Below, in pieces: positions 27,436 through 37,411 of a stretch of 64,000 nt of DNA (position 1 is its first letter; each line of letters opens with the position of its first letter). The translations under genes were made by a program, and so were the position numbers. The notes under the pieces were generated by a model. It had not been told where the DNA came from and ran no database searches. It saw only the letters and a program-made list of their open reading frames with translations. The DNA comes from Bradyrhizobium sp. CCGUVB1N3 (GTDB lineage: Bacteria > Pseudomonadota > Alphaproteobacteria > Rhizobiales > Xanthobacteraceae): contig NZ_JANADR010000001.1 in assembly GCF_024199925.1 (NCBI RefSeq), positions 186,001 through 250,000 on the forward strand, written 5' to 3'.

Positions 27436-27459
27436 CCACGCCGCCCGTGGGCGGCGTGG
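27436..27459 (-). terminator. Hairpin after hyuB
   Basis: CCACGCCGCCC (27436-27446) and GGGCGGCGTGG (27449-27459) form a perfect 11-bp stem, 13 bases after the hyuB stop. It separates hyuAB from the TorT-like gene. No T-run follows on the minus strand; it is probably a Rho-assisted or partial terminator. Confidence 0.6.
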
Positions 27460-27472
27460 TGGCCGATGGAGA

Positions 27473-29428
27473 TCAGGTCCACATCGCGACAGAGCGACGC
27501 TCGAAAACTTCTCGGAACTGCCGTGTGGATTCAGGGAGCAACGCACCGGTGCCCCAGTCGAGGATCACCGCGTGCTTGCGGATCACATCGAACACGTCGA
27601 TCGCGCCGCTGCGATAGCGTTCGGCCACGACTTCCGGGTCCAGCCGGACATTGGCGACGCGTTCGGCTTTGATCTTGGCGCGCAGAGCTTCGGTTGCGAT
27701 CTTGTCGACCTCGTAGCTGCACAGCTCTGCATCGATCGTGTGCACCACAACGCCATAGTCCTTGGCGGCGCGCTCGACCGAGACGTAGTCGTCCTTGATG
27801 TCCTCAATCACGAGATTCAGATCGCGCTCGAGAGGATCGCCGAATCCGCCGCCGCCCGCCGTTGGACGCGAAAAGATGTCGCCTTCACCGATCGGTACAT
27901 CCGAGAAGATCGAGCCGAGCCGCTCCTCAGCCTTGCCGCCCGCGCGCTTCAAAGTCAGGCCGTGCGGCATGGAAGGCAGGCCGCCCTCGATGCCCCACAC
28001 CACGGCGCGCTCGCGGTCGCAGATGTAGGAGATCACGGTCTTTTCGGCCTGGAGCATGCGCGACGTCTTCACCACGCCGGCGCCACCGCGCCATTTGCCG
28101 GGGCCGGGGGAGTCTTTCAGGATCTCGCATTCAGTGGTCAGGATCGGATTGGCGCGCTCCTGGCCTTCGACCGGTTGCGACATCAGCCCGGTGCCGAAGC
28201 AGGCCGTGGTGACATTGCTGCCGTCCTTTCCGTTTCTGCCCCCCCAGCCGCCCGGAAGCCAGTCGTAGAACATGAAGATCGGCTTGTCGGAGCTGCGCGC
28301 ATCAAGTCCGCCGGTGAGCAGGTATTCGAGATTGAAGGCGCAGGCGAGCGCTCGTTCCGGCATGAGCTTCGACCACATTTCGTAGATCGAGTTCATGATC
28401 TTCTCGAAGGGCATAAGGAAGCCGGTGACTGCGATCGGCCATTTTGCATCGACGATCGAGCCTTCGGGCGCGATGATCTCGAAGCAGCGGTAGAAGCCGG
28501 AGTTCAGCGGCAGGTCGGGGAAGAAAGTCTTCATGCCGGCGGCGACGGCCGAGAATGTCGAGCCGAACGCCGAGTTGTAGATCGAACCGATAGTCGGATG
28601 GCTGCCGGTGAAGTCGTAGATGACGCGGTCGCCCTTGATCGTCATCTTGATGCGGATCGGGATCATACCTTCGCCGCCGGCCGGATCGCGGTCGATGAAG
28701 TCGACAGTTTCCCACTCACCGTCGGGCAGCGCCGCGATCCGCTGGCGCGCGGAGCGTTCGACATAGTCCTGCACGGCGGCAAGTCCGGTCTCGACAGTAT
28801 CGCGGCCATATTTGTTGACGAGACGCAGGATCTCGCGCCCGCAAACCGCGGTCGCCTCGGCCTGGGCCTGGATGTCGCCGATGATCGAGGCGGGGTCGCG
28901 CGTGTTGGACGCGATGAGATGTGCGACGTCCTTCTTGAGACCGTTCTTGTCGAACAGGCGGATCGGCGTGATGCGCAATCCCTCGCGGAACATTTCGCGC
29001 GCGGCGACGTCGAACGAGCCGGGCACGCTGCCGCCGACATCCGACCAGTGCCCGTTGGACTGACTGAAGGCGATGATCTTGCCGTCGGTGAATATCGGGC
29101 GGATCAGGCGGACGTCGGAAAAGTGCGTGCCGCCGGCATAGGGATCGTTGATGGCGAAGACGTCGCCCTCATGCATGTCGCCATCGAAATGGCGCATGAC
29201 GTCCTGGCAGGTGAAGTGCAGCGTGCCGACGTGGACGGCGATGTCCTGATTGCCCTGGGCCGCACATTCGCCCTTGGCATCGTGCAGCGCGCTCGAGAAG
29301 TCGCGGTTGTAGATGACGAAGGAGTAGCAGGTCCGCAGCACCTGCTCGCCCATCTGGTCGACGCTGGTGATGAAGGAGTTTTTGAGAACCTCAAAGGTCA
29401 CGGGGTCGAGCGGGAGATCTCCGGCCAT
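27473..29428 (-). CDS. hyuB: Hydantoinase/oxoprolinase family subunit B
   Basis: 651 aa, HyuB family. The opening LPLDPVTFEVLKNSFITSVD and the block NDPYAGGTHFSDVRLIRP are the usual signatures; GGWGGRNGKDGSNVTTACFG and TAGGGGFGDPLERD close the domain. With HyuA it forms an ATP-dependent amidohydrolase acting on cyclic amides such as N-methylhydantoin or 5-oxoproline, in the cytosol. The C-terminus (about 560-651) carries a typical helical extension (ERDLNLVIEDIKDDYVSVE). The start lies 3 bases after the hyuA stop. Confidence 0.93.
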   Translation of the reverse strand: MAGDLPLDPVTFEVLKNSFITSVDQMGEQVLRTCYSFVIYNRDFSSALHDAKGECAAQGNQDIAVHVGTLHFTCQDVMRHFDGDMHEGDVFAINDPYAGGTHFSDVRLIRPIFTDGKIIAFSQSNGHWSDVGGSVPGSFDVAAREMFREGLRITPIRLFDKNGLKKDVAHLIASNTRDPASIIGDIQAQAEATAVCGREILRLVNKYGRDTVETGLAAVQDYVERSARQRIAALPDGEWETVDFIDRDPAGGEGMIPIRIKMTIKGDRVIYDFTGSHPTIGSIYNSAFGSTFSAVAAGMKTFFPDLPLNSGFYRCFEIIAPEGSIVDAKWPIAVTGFLMPFEKIMNSIYEMWSKLMPERALACAFNLEYLLTGGLDARSSDKPIFMFYDWLPGGWGGRNGKDGSNVTTACFGTGLMSQPVEGQERANPILTTECEILKDSPGPGKWRGGAGVVKTSRMLQAEKTVISYICDRERAVVWGIEGGLPSMPHGLTLKRAGGKAEERLGSIFSDVPIGEGDIFSRPTAGGGGFGDPLERDLNLVIEDIKDDYVSVERAAKDYGVVVHTIDAELCSYEVDKIATEALRAKIKAERVANVRLDPEVVAERYRSGAIDVFDVIRKHAVILDWGTGALLPESTRQFREVFERRSVAMWT

Positions 29429-29431
29429 GGT

Positions 29432-31459
29432 TCACTCCTTCACGCGGATGATCATGTTGAGATACTTGTCGACCTCGGCGCCGGCACCGGGCGGCACGAC
29501 GGTGGTCGCATCGACCTGCTCGATGATCGCGGGGCCTTGGAAGGAGAAGCCGCAGGGGAGGTCGTCGCGCGCGTAGACGGGGGTGTCGAGCCCGTTGCCG
29601 TCGAACCAGACCCTGCGGCGGCCGACCGGCTCAGGGATCACGCCGGTCGGCTCGTGAACGGCAAACTCGGCCTTGGGGACGACGCCGACAGCCTTCAGAT
29701 TGAGGCGGAAGAAGCTGACCGGCGCGCTGTCGCGGCGGAAGTTGTATTCGCGCTGATGCTCGGCATGGAAGCTCTGCACAAGGTCGGCAATCGCGCCGAT
29801 CGGGCGTGGTGCGTTGACCGCGAGCGAGCGCCACTGGCCGCGATACATCATGTCGATCGAGCGCTGGAGCAGGATGTCCTGCTCCGCGACACCTTCATGG
29901 GTCAGTCGCGCCAGCGCGTCGTTCTCGAGTGCGGTGAACTGCGCTTCGATATCGGCAGCGTCGGCGTCGGCCGCGTCGACCATGCTGCTCTGGGAAAAAT
30001 CGTGCTGCATGTCGACCAGGAGGCAGCCGAGCGCCGAGGTCACGCCGGGGTTGGGCGGTACGATCACGACGGGGATCGCGAGCTCGCGCGCGACATCGAC
30101 GCCGTGCAGGGCACCGGCGCCGCCGAAGGCCACAAGGGCGAAGTCGCGTGGATCGTAGCCGCGGCTGATCGAGATCAACCGCACCGCATCCGACATGTTG
30201 GCGTTGGCCACCTTGACGATCGCGTCCGCTGCCTCGTGCAGGCCAAGGCCGAACGGCTTTGCAACGCCATCCTCGACTGCCCGTTCGGCCAGTGCGGGGT
30301 CGAGCTTCACCTTGCCGCCGGCAAGGTTGGTGCCGAGCCGGCCGAGCGTGACGTTGGCATCCGTGTTGGTTGGCTGGGTGTTGCCGTTGCCGTAGCAGGC
30401 CGGTCCGGGATAGGCGCCGGCCGATTGCGGGCCGTTACGTAAGGAGCCGGCCGGATCGGTCCAGGCCAGCGAGCCGCCACCGGCACCGATGGTGAGCACC
30501 TCGATCGAGGCAAAGCGGATCGGATAGCCGAACTCGATGTGCCAGTCCTTGGTGATGCGTGACTGCCCTTCATAGGCCAACGACACATCGGTCGAGGTGC
30601 CGCCCATATCGAGACCGATCGAATTGGGGAAGCCGCAGAGGCCTGCGATGTAGCGGCTGGCGATGGCACCGGCGGCGATGCCGGAGCCGGCGAGGCGCGC
30701 CGCAAAATCCTTCACGCTGGCCGGCGTCATCACGCCGCCGCCGGTGTGAAGCAGCAGGAGATCGCGGGAGTAACCTTCGTGGGCGAGGCGATCGCCGAGC
30801 CGGCTCGTGTAGTTGACGACGACCGGGCTCACGACAGCATTGGCAACCGTCGTTGAAAACCGCTCGTGTTCGAAGATTTCAGGAAGCACCTGTGAGGAGA
30901 TCGAGACCGGGATGTCGGGCATCTCCGCGAGCAGGATGTCGCGCATGGCGCGCTCGTTGGCGCCATTGAGATAGGCGTTCATGAAGCACACCGCGACCGC
31001 CGCGACGCCCCGGCGCTTGAGGATGTGCGCGACGTTGCGCGCTGCTTCGACGTCGAGCGGTTCGATTACCTTGCCACTGGCGTCGACCCGTTCAGGCACC
31101 GTGAGGCGGTCGCGTCGCGGAACATAGGGTTTGACGACGTCCTTGTAGGTGTCCCAGAGATCTTCCTTGTTGGCGCGGCGGATCTCGATGACGTCGCGAA
31201 AGCCTTTGGTCGTCACCACGGCGGTGCGGGGCAGGCGGCGCGTGATCAGTGCGTTGGTGGCGACCGTGGTGCCGTGCGAAAACAAGGCGACCTTGGACAG
31301 ATCAATTCCCGCCTTGGACACGCCGCCCATGATCCCTTCGATGGGATCGCGCGTGGACGAGGTCTTCTCGATCCGGATGAGGCCGGTCGTCTCATCCATG
31401 ATGCAGATGTCGGTAAAGGTGCCGCCGACATCGACGGCCACACGAAGGTTCTGCACCAT
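29432..31459 (-). CDS. hyuA: Hydantoinase/oxoprolinase family subunit A
   Basis: 675 aa, HyuA family with an actin/hexokinase-like ATP-binding fold: VAVDVGGTFTDICIMDETTG at the N-terminus (phosphate-1 motif), FSHGTTVATNALITR and GLDMGGTSTDVSL (second phosphate motif). FALVAFGGAGALHGVDVA is the adenosine motif. It phosphorylates the ring amide, then HyuB assists hydrolysis. Neighbours (hyuB, Mo-hydroxylase with transporter, and the Pxp set further upstream) suggest a lactam or hydantoin intermediate. Family members include 5-oxoprolinases, hydantoinases and acetophenone or acetone carboxylase subunits, so the substrate is not fixed. Confidence 0.92.
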   Translation of the reverse strand: MVQNLRVAVDVGGTFTDICIMDETTGLIRIEKTSSTRDPIEGIMGGVSKAGIDLSKVALFSHGTTVATNALITRRLPRTAVVTTKGFRDVIEIRRANKEDLWDTYKDVVKPYVPRRDRLTVPERVDASGKVIEPLDVEAARNVAHILKRRGVAAVAVCFMNAYLNGANERAMRDILLAEMPDIPVSISSQVLPEIFEHERFSTTVANAVVSPVVVNYTSRLGDRLAHEGYSRDLLLLHTGGGVMTPASVKDFAARLAGSGIAAGAIASRYIAGLCGFPNSIGLDMGGTSTDVSLAYEGQSRITKDWHIEFGYPIRFASIEVLTIGAGGGSLAWTDPAGSLRNGPQSAGAYPGPACYGNGNTQPTNTDANVTLGRLGTNLAGGKVKLDPALAERAVEDGVAKPFGLGLHEAADAIVKVANANMSDAVRLISISRGYDPRDFALVAFGGAGALHGVDVARELAIPVVIVPPNPGVTSALGCLLVDMQHDFSQSSMVDAADADAADIEAQFTALENDALARLTHEGVAEQDILLQRSIDMMYRGQWRSLAVNAPRPIGAIADLVQSFHAEHQREYNFRRDSAPVSFFRLNLKAVGVVPKAEFAVHEPTGVIPEPVGRRRVWFDGNGLDTPVYARDDLPCGFSFQGPAIIEQVDATTVVPPGAGAEVDKYLNMIIRVKE

Positions 31460-31474
31460 GCGTCTTCCTTTCGA

Positions 31475-31513
31475 ACAAGCGTTTCGCCGATCTTAGGCAG
31501 ATCGGCGGCTTGT
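31475..31513 (-). promoter_or_regulatory. Bulged hairpin in the hyuA leader
   Basis: CGCCGATC (31485-31492) and GATCGGCG (31500-31507) form an 8-bp stem with loop TTAGGCA; ACAAGC (31475-31480) and GCTTGT (31508-31513) extend it across a 4-base bulge. It starts 16 bases before the hyuA start, so it may be an operator for the adjacent AraC regulator, a terminator for the araC-side unit or a leader structure. Confidence 0.45.
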
Positions 31514-31626
31514 CTTCTTGACGCTGAGCGCAGGAAGTTTTGTGCGAGAGAGCGACGGGAGCGCGTGCCTTGACCGTCGGCGGATTGCCTAAGAATCGAT
31601 CATTCGAACGTCAGGGGACGCAGTTT

Positions 31627-32586
31627 TCAGGAATTGGAGGCGCGTGAGGTCATTCGCGCCTCGCTCGGTGTACGACCGAACCGGCCGCGATAGTTGCGGC
31701 TGAATTGTGCCTGGTCCGCAAAGCCCCATTGATAGGCGATTTCCGAAATGCTCTTGCGGCAATTGGGATCGCGCAGCAGGGCGTCGCACATCGAAAGTCG
31801 CTGGTTGCGGATATAGGCGCAGACGGTCATACCCTCTCCCTCGAAAATCTGGTGCAGATATCGAAGCGAGATACCGCAGCCGTCGGCGATCATCTGGGGT
31901 GTGAGCCGCATGTCGTCGAGGCGACCGCGGATGAAATGTTCACAGCGATGGAGATGGCCGTTGCGCACGGACGAGGAGTGGCCGGTCAGCACGCGGTCGT
32001 CGGACTCGATGGCCATCGCCAGGAGCTCGATCAGATGCTTGCCCATCATCGCGCGTGCCGTCTCGTCCATCTCACCGATGCGTTCGCCGGCGAGCCGCAG
32101 CGTGTCGACGAACAGCGCGCCGACGCTCCGGTTGGCATCGAATTGCAGCGTGGCGAGACGTTCGGGGCGTGTGATGCGGGCGCGCAGCACGGCGCTGGGG
32201 ATTTTCAGCACCCACAGCGCCGCCGGATCATGGTGGCTGAATTCGTAGGGCAGGTGGCTGCGCTCGATCACGAAGGCGCCGGGCCGGCAGCGCACATCCT
32301 TGCCGTCCTGCTCGAAGCGGATTTCCGCGAGCTCGGGCACGGTGATCAGGAAGGATTCTTCCCGCTCGTTCTGGAGATGCCGCTCGTGACGCTTGTAGAG
32401 CAGACCATTGGCGATGTTTCGGGATACGGAGACGGGCCCCATGGACCAGGCGCCGAGGCTGGCGTTGAAGTCGCTGCGGCTTGGAAAACGCAGGTCCAGC
32501 GAGAAATAGGTCCTGGAAACGACGTCCTGCCAGTACTGACGCCGGGCTTGCAACGGAATGTCGGTGGTCGCGTAGGTGACTTCCAT
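31627..32586 (-). CDS. AraC-family transcription regulator
   Basis: 319 aa. The N-terminal half is an AraC-binding-like beta barrel (SLDLRFPSRSDFNASLGAWS, VRCRPGAFVIERSHLPYEF). The C-terminal half has two helix-turn-helix motifs: LTPQMIADGCGISLRYLHQIF and SISEIAYQWGFADQAQFSRN, followed by RGRFGRTPSEAR. The barrel belongs to the group also seen in AraC regulators of aromatic and amine breakdown. It lies immediately upstream of hyuA (167-base gap) on the same strand and is the natural candidate to control hyuAB and the transporter-hydroxylase unit. Confidence 0.9.
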   Translation of the reverse strand: MEVTYATTDIPLQARRQYWQDVVSRTYFSLDLRFPSRSDFNASLGAWSMGPVSVSRNIANGLLYKRHERHLQNEREESFLITVPELAEIRFEQDGKDVRCRPGAFVIERSHLPYEFSHHDPAALWVLKIPSAVLRARITRPERLATLQFDANRSVGALFVDTLRLAGERIGEMDETARAMMGKHLIELLAMAIESDDRVLTGHSSSVRNGHLHRCEHFIRGRLDDMRLTPQMIADGCGISLRYLHQIFEGEGMTVCAYIRNQRLSMCDALLRDPNCRKSISEIAYQWGFADQAQFSRNYRGRFGRTPSEARMTSRASNS

Positions 32587-32696
32587 GTCTCACTCCCCGC
32601 CGCCGGCTGTGTTGCATCCCCGGTCGTCGTGTCCCCGCGCAAGTGTGGCGAGGGCAGCCGGACTGCGTCAAGTCGAATAAAACGGAAACAGATATC

Positions 32697-33662
32697 TTAG
32701 ATTTCGATTGCCTCCTCGGGCCGATGCCGGTGTTCGAGGCTCACCGGGGGCCTCGCCGGGCCGACGCCGGCAACCGCAAAGCGCATGAAATCGAGGAACG
32801 CCTTGGCGGCTTCCGACAGTTTGGTGTCACGCCGCCAGGCGAGGCCCACGTCCATGCTGGGAACCTCATCCTCGATGACGCGGGTCTCGATCCGCTGCCC
32901 TTCCAGCGACCAGGGCCGGTAGATCAGGTCGGACAGAATGGCGATACCCATGCCGCCTGCAACCATGGAGCGCACCGCTTCGACGGAGGAGGTGCGGAAG
33001 ACAGTTTTCGGTTCGAGCGCCGCGTGGGTCCAATAGCGCATCGAGGTGTGCTTGGCCTCGTCGACGGTGAGCATGACGTAAGGATAAGTCGCGATCTCCG
33101 CGAGATGCACCCGCTCCGCGCGGGTCAGTGGATGCTCAGGTGCAAGCCACAGCCGGCGCGGCGACCGCAACAAGGTCTCGCTGACGAGCATGGCATTGTC
33201 GCGCAGGTTGGAGACCAGCATCACCGCGAGATCGAGCGCGCCGTCGACGAGCGCACGTTCGAGCACGTCGCGCGGGGCCTCGAACAGCTCGATCGTGATG
33301 CCGGGAAAGCTCGCCTGGAAACGCATCTGGTGGCGCGGCAGGAAATAGCCGGACACCGTGTAGGTCACGCCGATGCGCACCGTCCCGAACAGCGGCCCCG
33401 CGGACATGTGCGTGCTGCGCACCGCTTCCGCGACCGCAGCAAGAATCTGACGGCCCTGGGACAGGAAACGGCTGCCTTCCATGGTCACGGTCACGCCGTT
33501 CGGCGTGCGCTCCAGGAGGCGTGCGCAAACGGTCGCTTCGAGCTGCTGGATCGCCGCGGTCACGGCCGATTGCGAGACGTTGAGGTCCATGGCCGCCTGG
33601 CTGATGCGTCCGGTCTCGGCTGCGGCGACGAAATAGCGGATCTGTTTCAGAGAAACGGACAT
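32697..33662 (-). CDS. LysR-family transcription regulator (paralogue of 43035-43955)
   Basis: 321 aa from the ATG at 33662, which has GGAAC upstream; the ATG at 33692 would add 10 residues. The N-terminal winged helix (SLKQIRYFVAAAETGRISQA and VSQSAVTAAIQQLE) is followed by a LysR effector domain. Compared with the other LysR of this window it shares YTVxGYFLP, AVMLVSNL, LLRSPRRLW, MLTVDEA and VEAVRSMVAxGMGI almost residue for residue, so the two are paralogues. It is the last gene of the pxp unit, behind a strong hairpin, so it may be separately expressed. Confidence 0.9.
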   Translation of the reverse strand: MSVSLKQIRYFVAAAETGRISQAAMDLNVSQSAVTAAIQQLEATVCARLLERTPNGVTVTMEGSRFLSQGRQILAAVAEAVRSTHMSAGPLFGTVRIGVTYTVSGYFLPRHQMRFQASFPGITIELFEAPRDVLERALVDGALDLAVMLVSNLRDNAMLVSETLLRSPRRLWLAPEHPLTRAERVHLAEIATYPYVMLTVDEAKHTSMRYWTHAALEPKTVFRTSSVEAVRSMVAGGMGIAILSDLIYRPWSLEGQRIETRVIEDEVPSMDVGLAWRRDTKLSEAAKAFLDFMRFAVAGVGPARPPVSLEHRHRPEEAIEI

Positions 33663-33778
33663 CGCGGTTGTTCCGATGTTTGCATAGCTCATGTCTGGTG
33701 TTTCTCAGCCCCAGCGTGCCCATGGCAACTCTCGTGCCGAACGAGGGCGTTTGGTAGGACGGCGCAGACACACCTGTT

Positions 33779-33804
33779 CGCCCCGACCGGTGCCGGTCGG
33801 GGCG
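33779..33804 (-). terminator. 12-bp hairpin after pxpC
   Basis: CGCCCCGACCGG (33779-33790) and CCGGTCGGGGCG (33793-33804) form a perfect 12-bp inverted repeat with a 2-base centre (a 4-base loop in practice). It lies 25 bases after pxpC and before the LysR start. It has no T-tract, but it is the strongest pairing in this stretch. Confidence 0.6.
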
Positions 33805-33828
33805 CCAGATCGTTCGGACCTCCGGCGA

Positions 33829-34806
33829 CTACGCCAGGGCAGACCGGAGCTTGCCCAGCAACTCCGTGCGGCTCTTGCGGGCTGCAAGCGCCTGATCCAT
33901 GCCGACCTTGACGAACTTGACCGGCGTGTTGGGCTGAAGCTGCCCGATCAAGTCCATGTCCGCGGCGATGACGGTGCCGACCATGAAATAGCCACCGCCC
34001 GAGACTGCGTCACGATGCAGCACGATCGGCTCAGTGCCGCCGGGCACCTGGATCGAGCCGTAGGGATAGCAGGCATCGGTGATGTTGGAGGGATCTGAGC
34101 CGGCGCCGAACGGCGGCTCGCGCGGCACGAATTCGAGCGGCTTGCCGCCCTTGAAGCGGTAGCCGATGCGATCGGCTTCGGGCGCTACCTTCCAGGTGTC
34201 GGAGAAGAAGCCGTTGCCGGCGGCCTCGGTGATGCGGTGCCAATAGAGGCCCGGCATGGCACGCAGCTCCGTCGGCATGCCCGCCGGCTGGCCGCGCAGA
34301 TCCTTTGCGACCGTGCGGCCATCCTTCACAGCTGTTGCTGCCTTGCCGACCGGCAGCTCGTCGCCGGCTTCGAGCTTTCGGCCCTTGAAGCCGCCGAGCG
34401 CGCCGAGCGCATAAGTCGAGCGCGAGCCGAGAACGACGGGAACATCGATGCCGCCGGCGACAGCGATGTAGCCGCGCGCGCCCTGCTTGAGGAAATCGAA
34501 CGAGAGGATCTGGCCGCGCTTCACCTTGAAGCTGGTCCATGTCTCGCGCGGTTCGCCATCGAGCTTTGGTGGCAGCTCGGCGCCGGTGACGGCGACCGTG
34601 GCGTCCTCGGTGAATTCGAGTTCTGGCCCCATGAACACGGCCTCGAGCACGGCGGCACCTTCCGGATTGCCGACGAGCAAATTGGCCGCCGCGAGCGCGT
34701 GACGGTCCATGCCGCCGGAAAGCGGGATGCCGATGTGATAGTAGCCGGGGCGCCCGAGGTCCTGGACGGTGGTTGCAAGACCCGGCTTGAGAACCTTAAT
34801 GGCCAT
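33829..34806 (-). CDS. pxpC: 5-oxoprolinase/urea carboxylase-type CT subunit PxpC (KipA)
   Basis: 325 aa from the ATG at 34806; longer frames start at 34842. The opening IKVLKPGLATTVQDLGRPGY is the KipA/PxpC signature and is also the first part of the urea carboxylase carboxyltransferase domain. GVPLSGGMDRHA-type residues (GIPLSGGMDRHALAAANLLV) and GSRSTYALGALGG are the other conserved blocks. It pairs with PxpB; the start overlaps the pxpB end by 11 bases. PxpABC hydrolyses 5-oxoproline with ATP in other bacteria. The nearby biotin subunits point to a variant that uses carboxybiotin. Confidence 0.92.
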   Translation of the reverse strand: MAIKVLKPGLATTVQDLGRPGYYHIGIPLSGGMDRHALAAANLLVGNPEGAAVLEAVFMGPELEFTEDATVAVTGAELPPKLDGEPRETWTSFKVKRGQILSFDFLKQGARGYIAVAGGIDVPVVLGSRSTYALGALGGFKGRKLEAGDELPVGKAATAVKDGRTVAKDLRGQPAGMPTELRAMPGLYWHRITEAAGNGFFSDTWKVAPEADRIGYRFKGGKPLEFVPREPPFGAGSDPSNITDACYPYGSIQVPGGTEPIVLHRDAVSGGGYFMVGTVIAADMDLIGQLQPNTPVKFVKVGMDQALAARKSRTELLGKLRSALA

Positions 34807-35671
34807 GGAGGACTCCATCGAGCTTGCGGTTATAGGTATCAATATCGCGGTTGAACTCGGTCAGCGAGAACGAGACGTCGCGAATGATCGGCGCAAAACG
34901 CCCGGCATCGACATCGGCGACCGCCGCGTCATAGGCTGCCCTGTCGATCGGCTTCCACTTCACGATGTCGCCCGGCCTGAACAGGCACATGAAGTCGCGC
35001 AGATAACTGATCTTCTGATTTGGATCGTAGATCGGCATCGGCGTGATGCCGAACATCTGGTAGCCGCCAGCACCGCGCACTGAATAGATGCAACTGAAAC
35101 ATCCACCGTGCCCGACGGTGAGCTTGGGCGTGTCCGTGCGCGGCCGCAGATATTTCGGTGCCTGAAGCTGCCGCTTGCGCTCCACCATCTGGTAGAGGAA
35201 GGGCAGGCCTGCAACGAAGCCGACCATCGAGACGAACCAGGGGGCGCTTGAATGCGCCTTGATGAAGGCATCGACGCTATCGAGCCCGTTGATGCGCGCG
35301 GCGTATTCGAGATCGGTGCCGTTGGGATCCTGATGCCGCTCGCGGAAGCGCATCAGGGTCTCGTTCGTCCAGGGATCGTTGTAGAGCACGGGGATTTCGA
35401 TGATCCGCGTCTTGATCACCGGCTCGGATTTCTCGGACCCCGTATCCAACCGCTTCAGCTCGGTGAGGAGATCGTCGGGCTTGATCTGGTCAGGGTCGAA
35501 CTTGACCTGATAGGACGCATTCGCCGGGCAGATCTCGGTCACGCCCTTGATCTTGGCGTCGCGCAGCGCATTGGTGACGAAGAGGCTTTTGAAGAATGCC
35601 TCCAGCGACATCGCTTCGCCGACTTCGGCGAAGATGTGCTCATCACCGCCAAAGGAAAATCGGGTTTGCAT
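34796..35671 (-). CDS. pxpB: 5-oxoprolinase/urea carboxylase-type CT subunit PxpB (KipI)
   Basis: 291 aa from the ATG at 35671; a longer frame to 35932 overlaps the carboxylase gene. The sequence reads as the KipI family: IIEIPVLYNDPWTNETLMRF, SAPWFVSMVGFVAGLPFLYQM and SVRGAGGYQMFGITPMPIYD. It carries an extra C-terminal segment (about 230-291) that resembles longer KipI members found with urea-carboxylase-like systems. It works with PxpC as the second half of the CT domain. Confidence 0.9.
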   Translation of the reverse strand: MQTRFSFGGDEHIFAEVGEAMSLEAFFKSLFVTNALRDAKIKGVTEICPANASYQVKFDPDQIKPDDLLTELKRLDTGSEKSEPVIKTRIIEIPVLYNDPWTNETLMRFRERHQDPNGTDLEYAARINGLDSVDAFIKAHSSAPWFVSMVGFVAGLPFLYQMVERKRQLQAPKYLRPRTDTPKLTVGHGGCFSCIYSVRGAGGYQMFGITPMPIYDPNQKISYLRDFMCLFRPGDIVKWKPIDRAAYDAAVADVDAGRFAPIIRDVSFSLTEFNRDIDTYNRKLDGVLHGH

Positions 35672-35714
35672 GACTAGCGGCCTCCTGTTGCTGACGGGGC
35701 GGGTTCTCTCGCGA

Positions 35715-37109
<1,395 letters not shown>

Positions 37110-37125
37110 GGAGATGCGGAAAGCC

Positions 37126-37368
37126 TCAAACGTCGATTTCGGCGATCGGCTGGCCGGCCATCACGGGTTCCTCGTTCTCGGCGAGGAAACGCAGGATCTT
37201 GCCGGCAGCGCCAGCCTTCACCTCGTTGAACGATTTCATCACCTCGATCAGCCCGATCGTGTCGCTATCCGCGACGACGTCACCGTCGTCCTTGTAGACC
37301 GGCTTGTCCGGCGCAGGCTTGCGGTAGAAGATGCCCGGAAGCGGCGAGAATATCTGTTGGGTTGCCAT
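37126..37368 (-). CDS. Mini biotin carboxyl carrier protein
   Basis: 80 aa, a single biotinyl domain with EVMKSF and biotin-accepting Lys45. It is about half the length of an AccB, lacking the N-terminal half and linker. The start FSPLPGIFYRKPAPDKPVY matches the typical beta-hammerhead opening. It is too short to be a standalone housekeeping AccB. It lies 43 bases after pxpA and serves AccC and PxpBC. Confidence 0.9.
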   Translation of the reverse strand: MATQQIFSPLPGIFYRKPAPDKPVYKDDGDVVADSDTIGLIEVMKSFNEVKAGAAGKILRFLAENEEPVMAGQPIAEIDV

Positions 37369-37411
37369 GGGTTCCTCGTGACGTGATTGCGTTGGTTGTC
37401 GGCGAGCCGGT

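Noticed and set aside
27572..30442. A 956-codon open frame on the + strand
   Set aside because: It is entirely antisense to hyuB and hyuA, which have clear family motifs. Its residues are low in structure and rich in Asp/Arg/Val, typical for a high-GC shadow frame.
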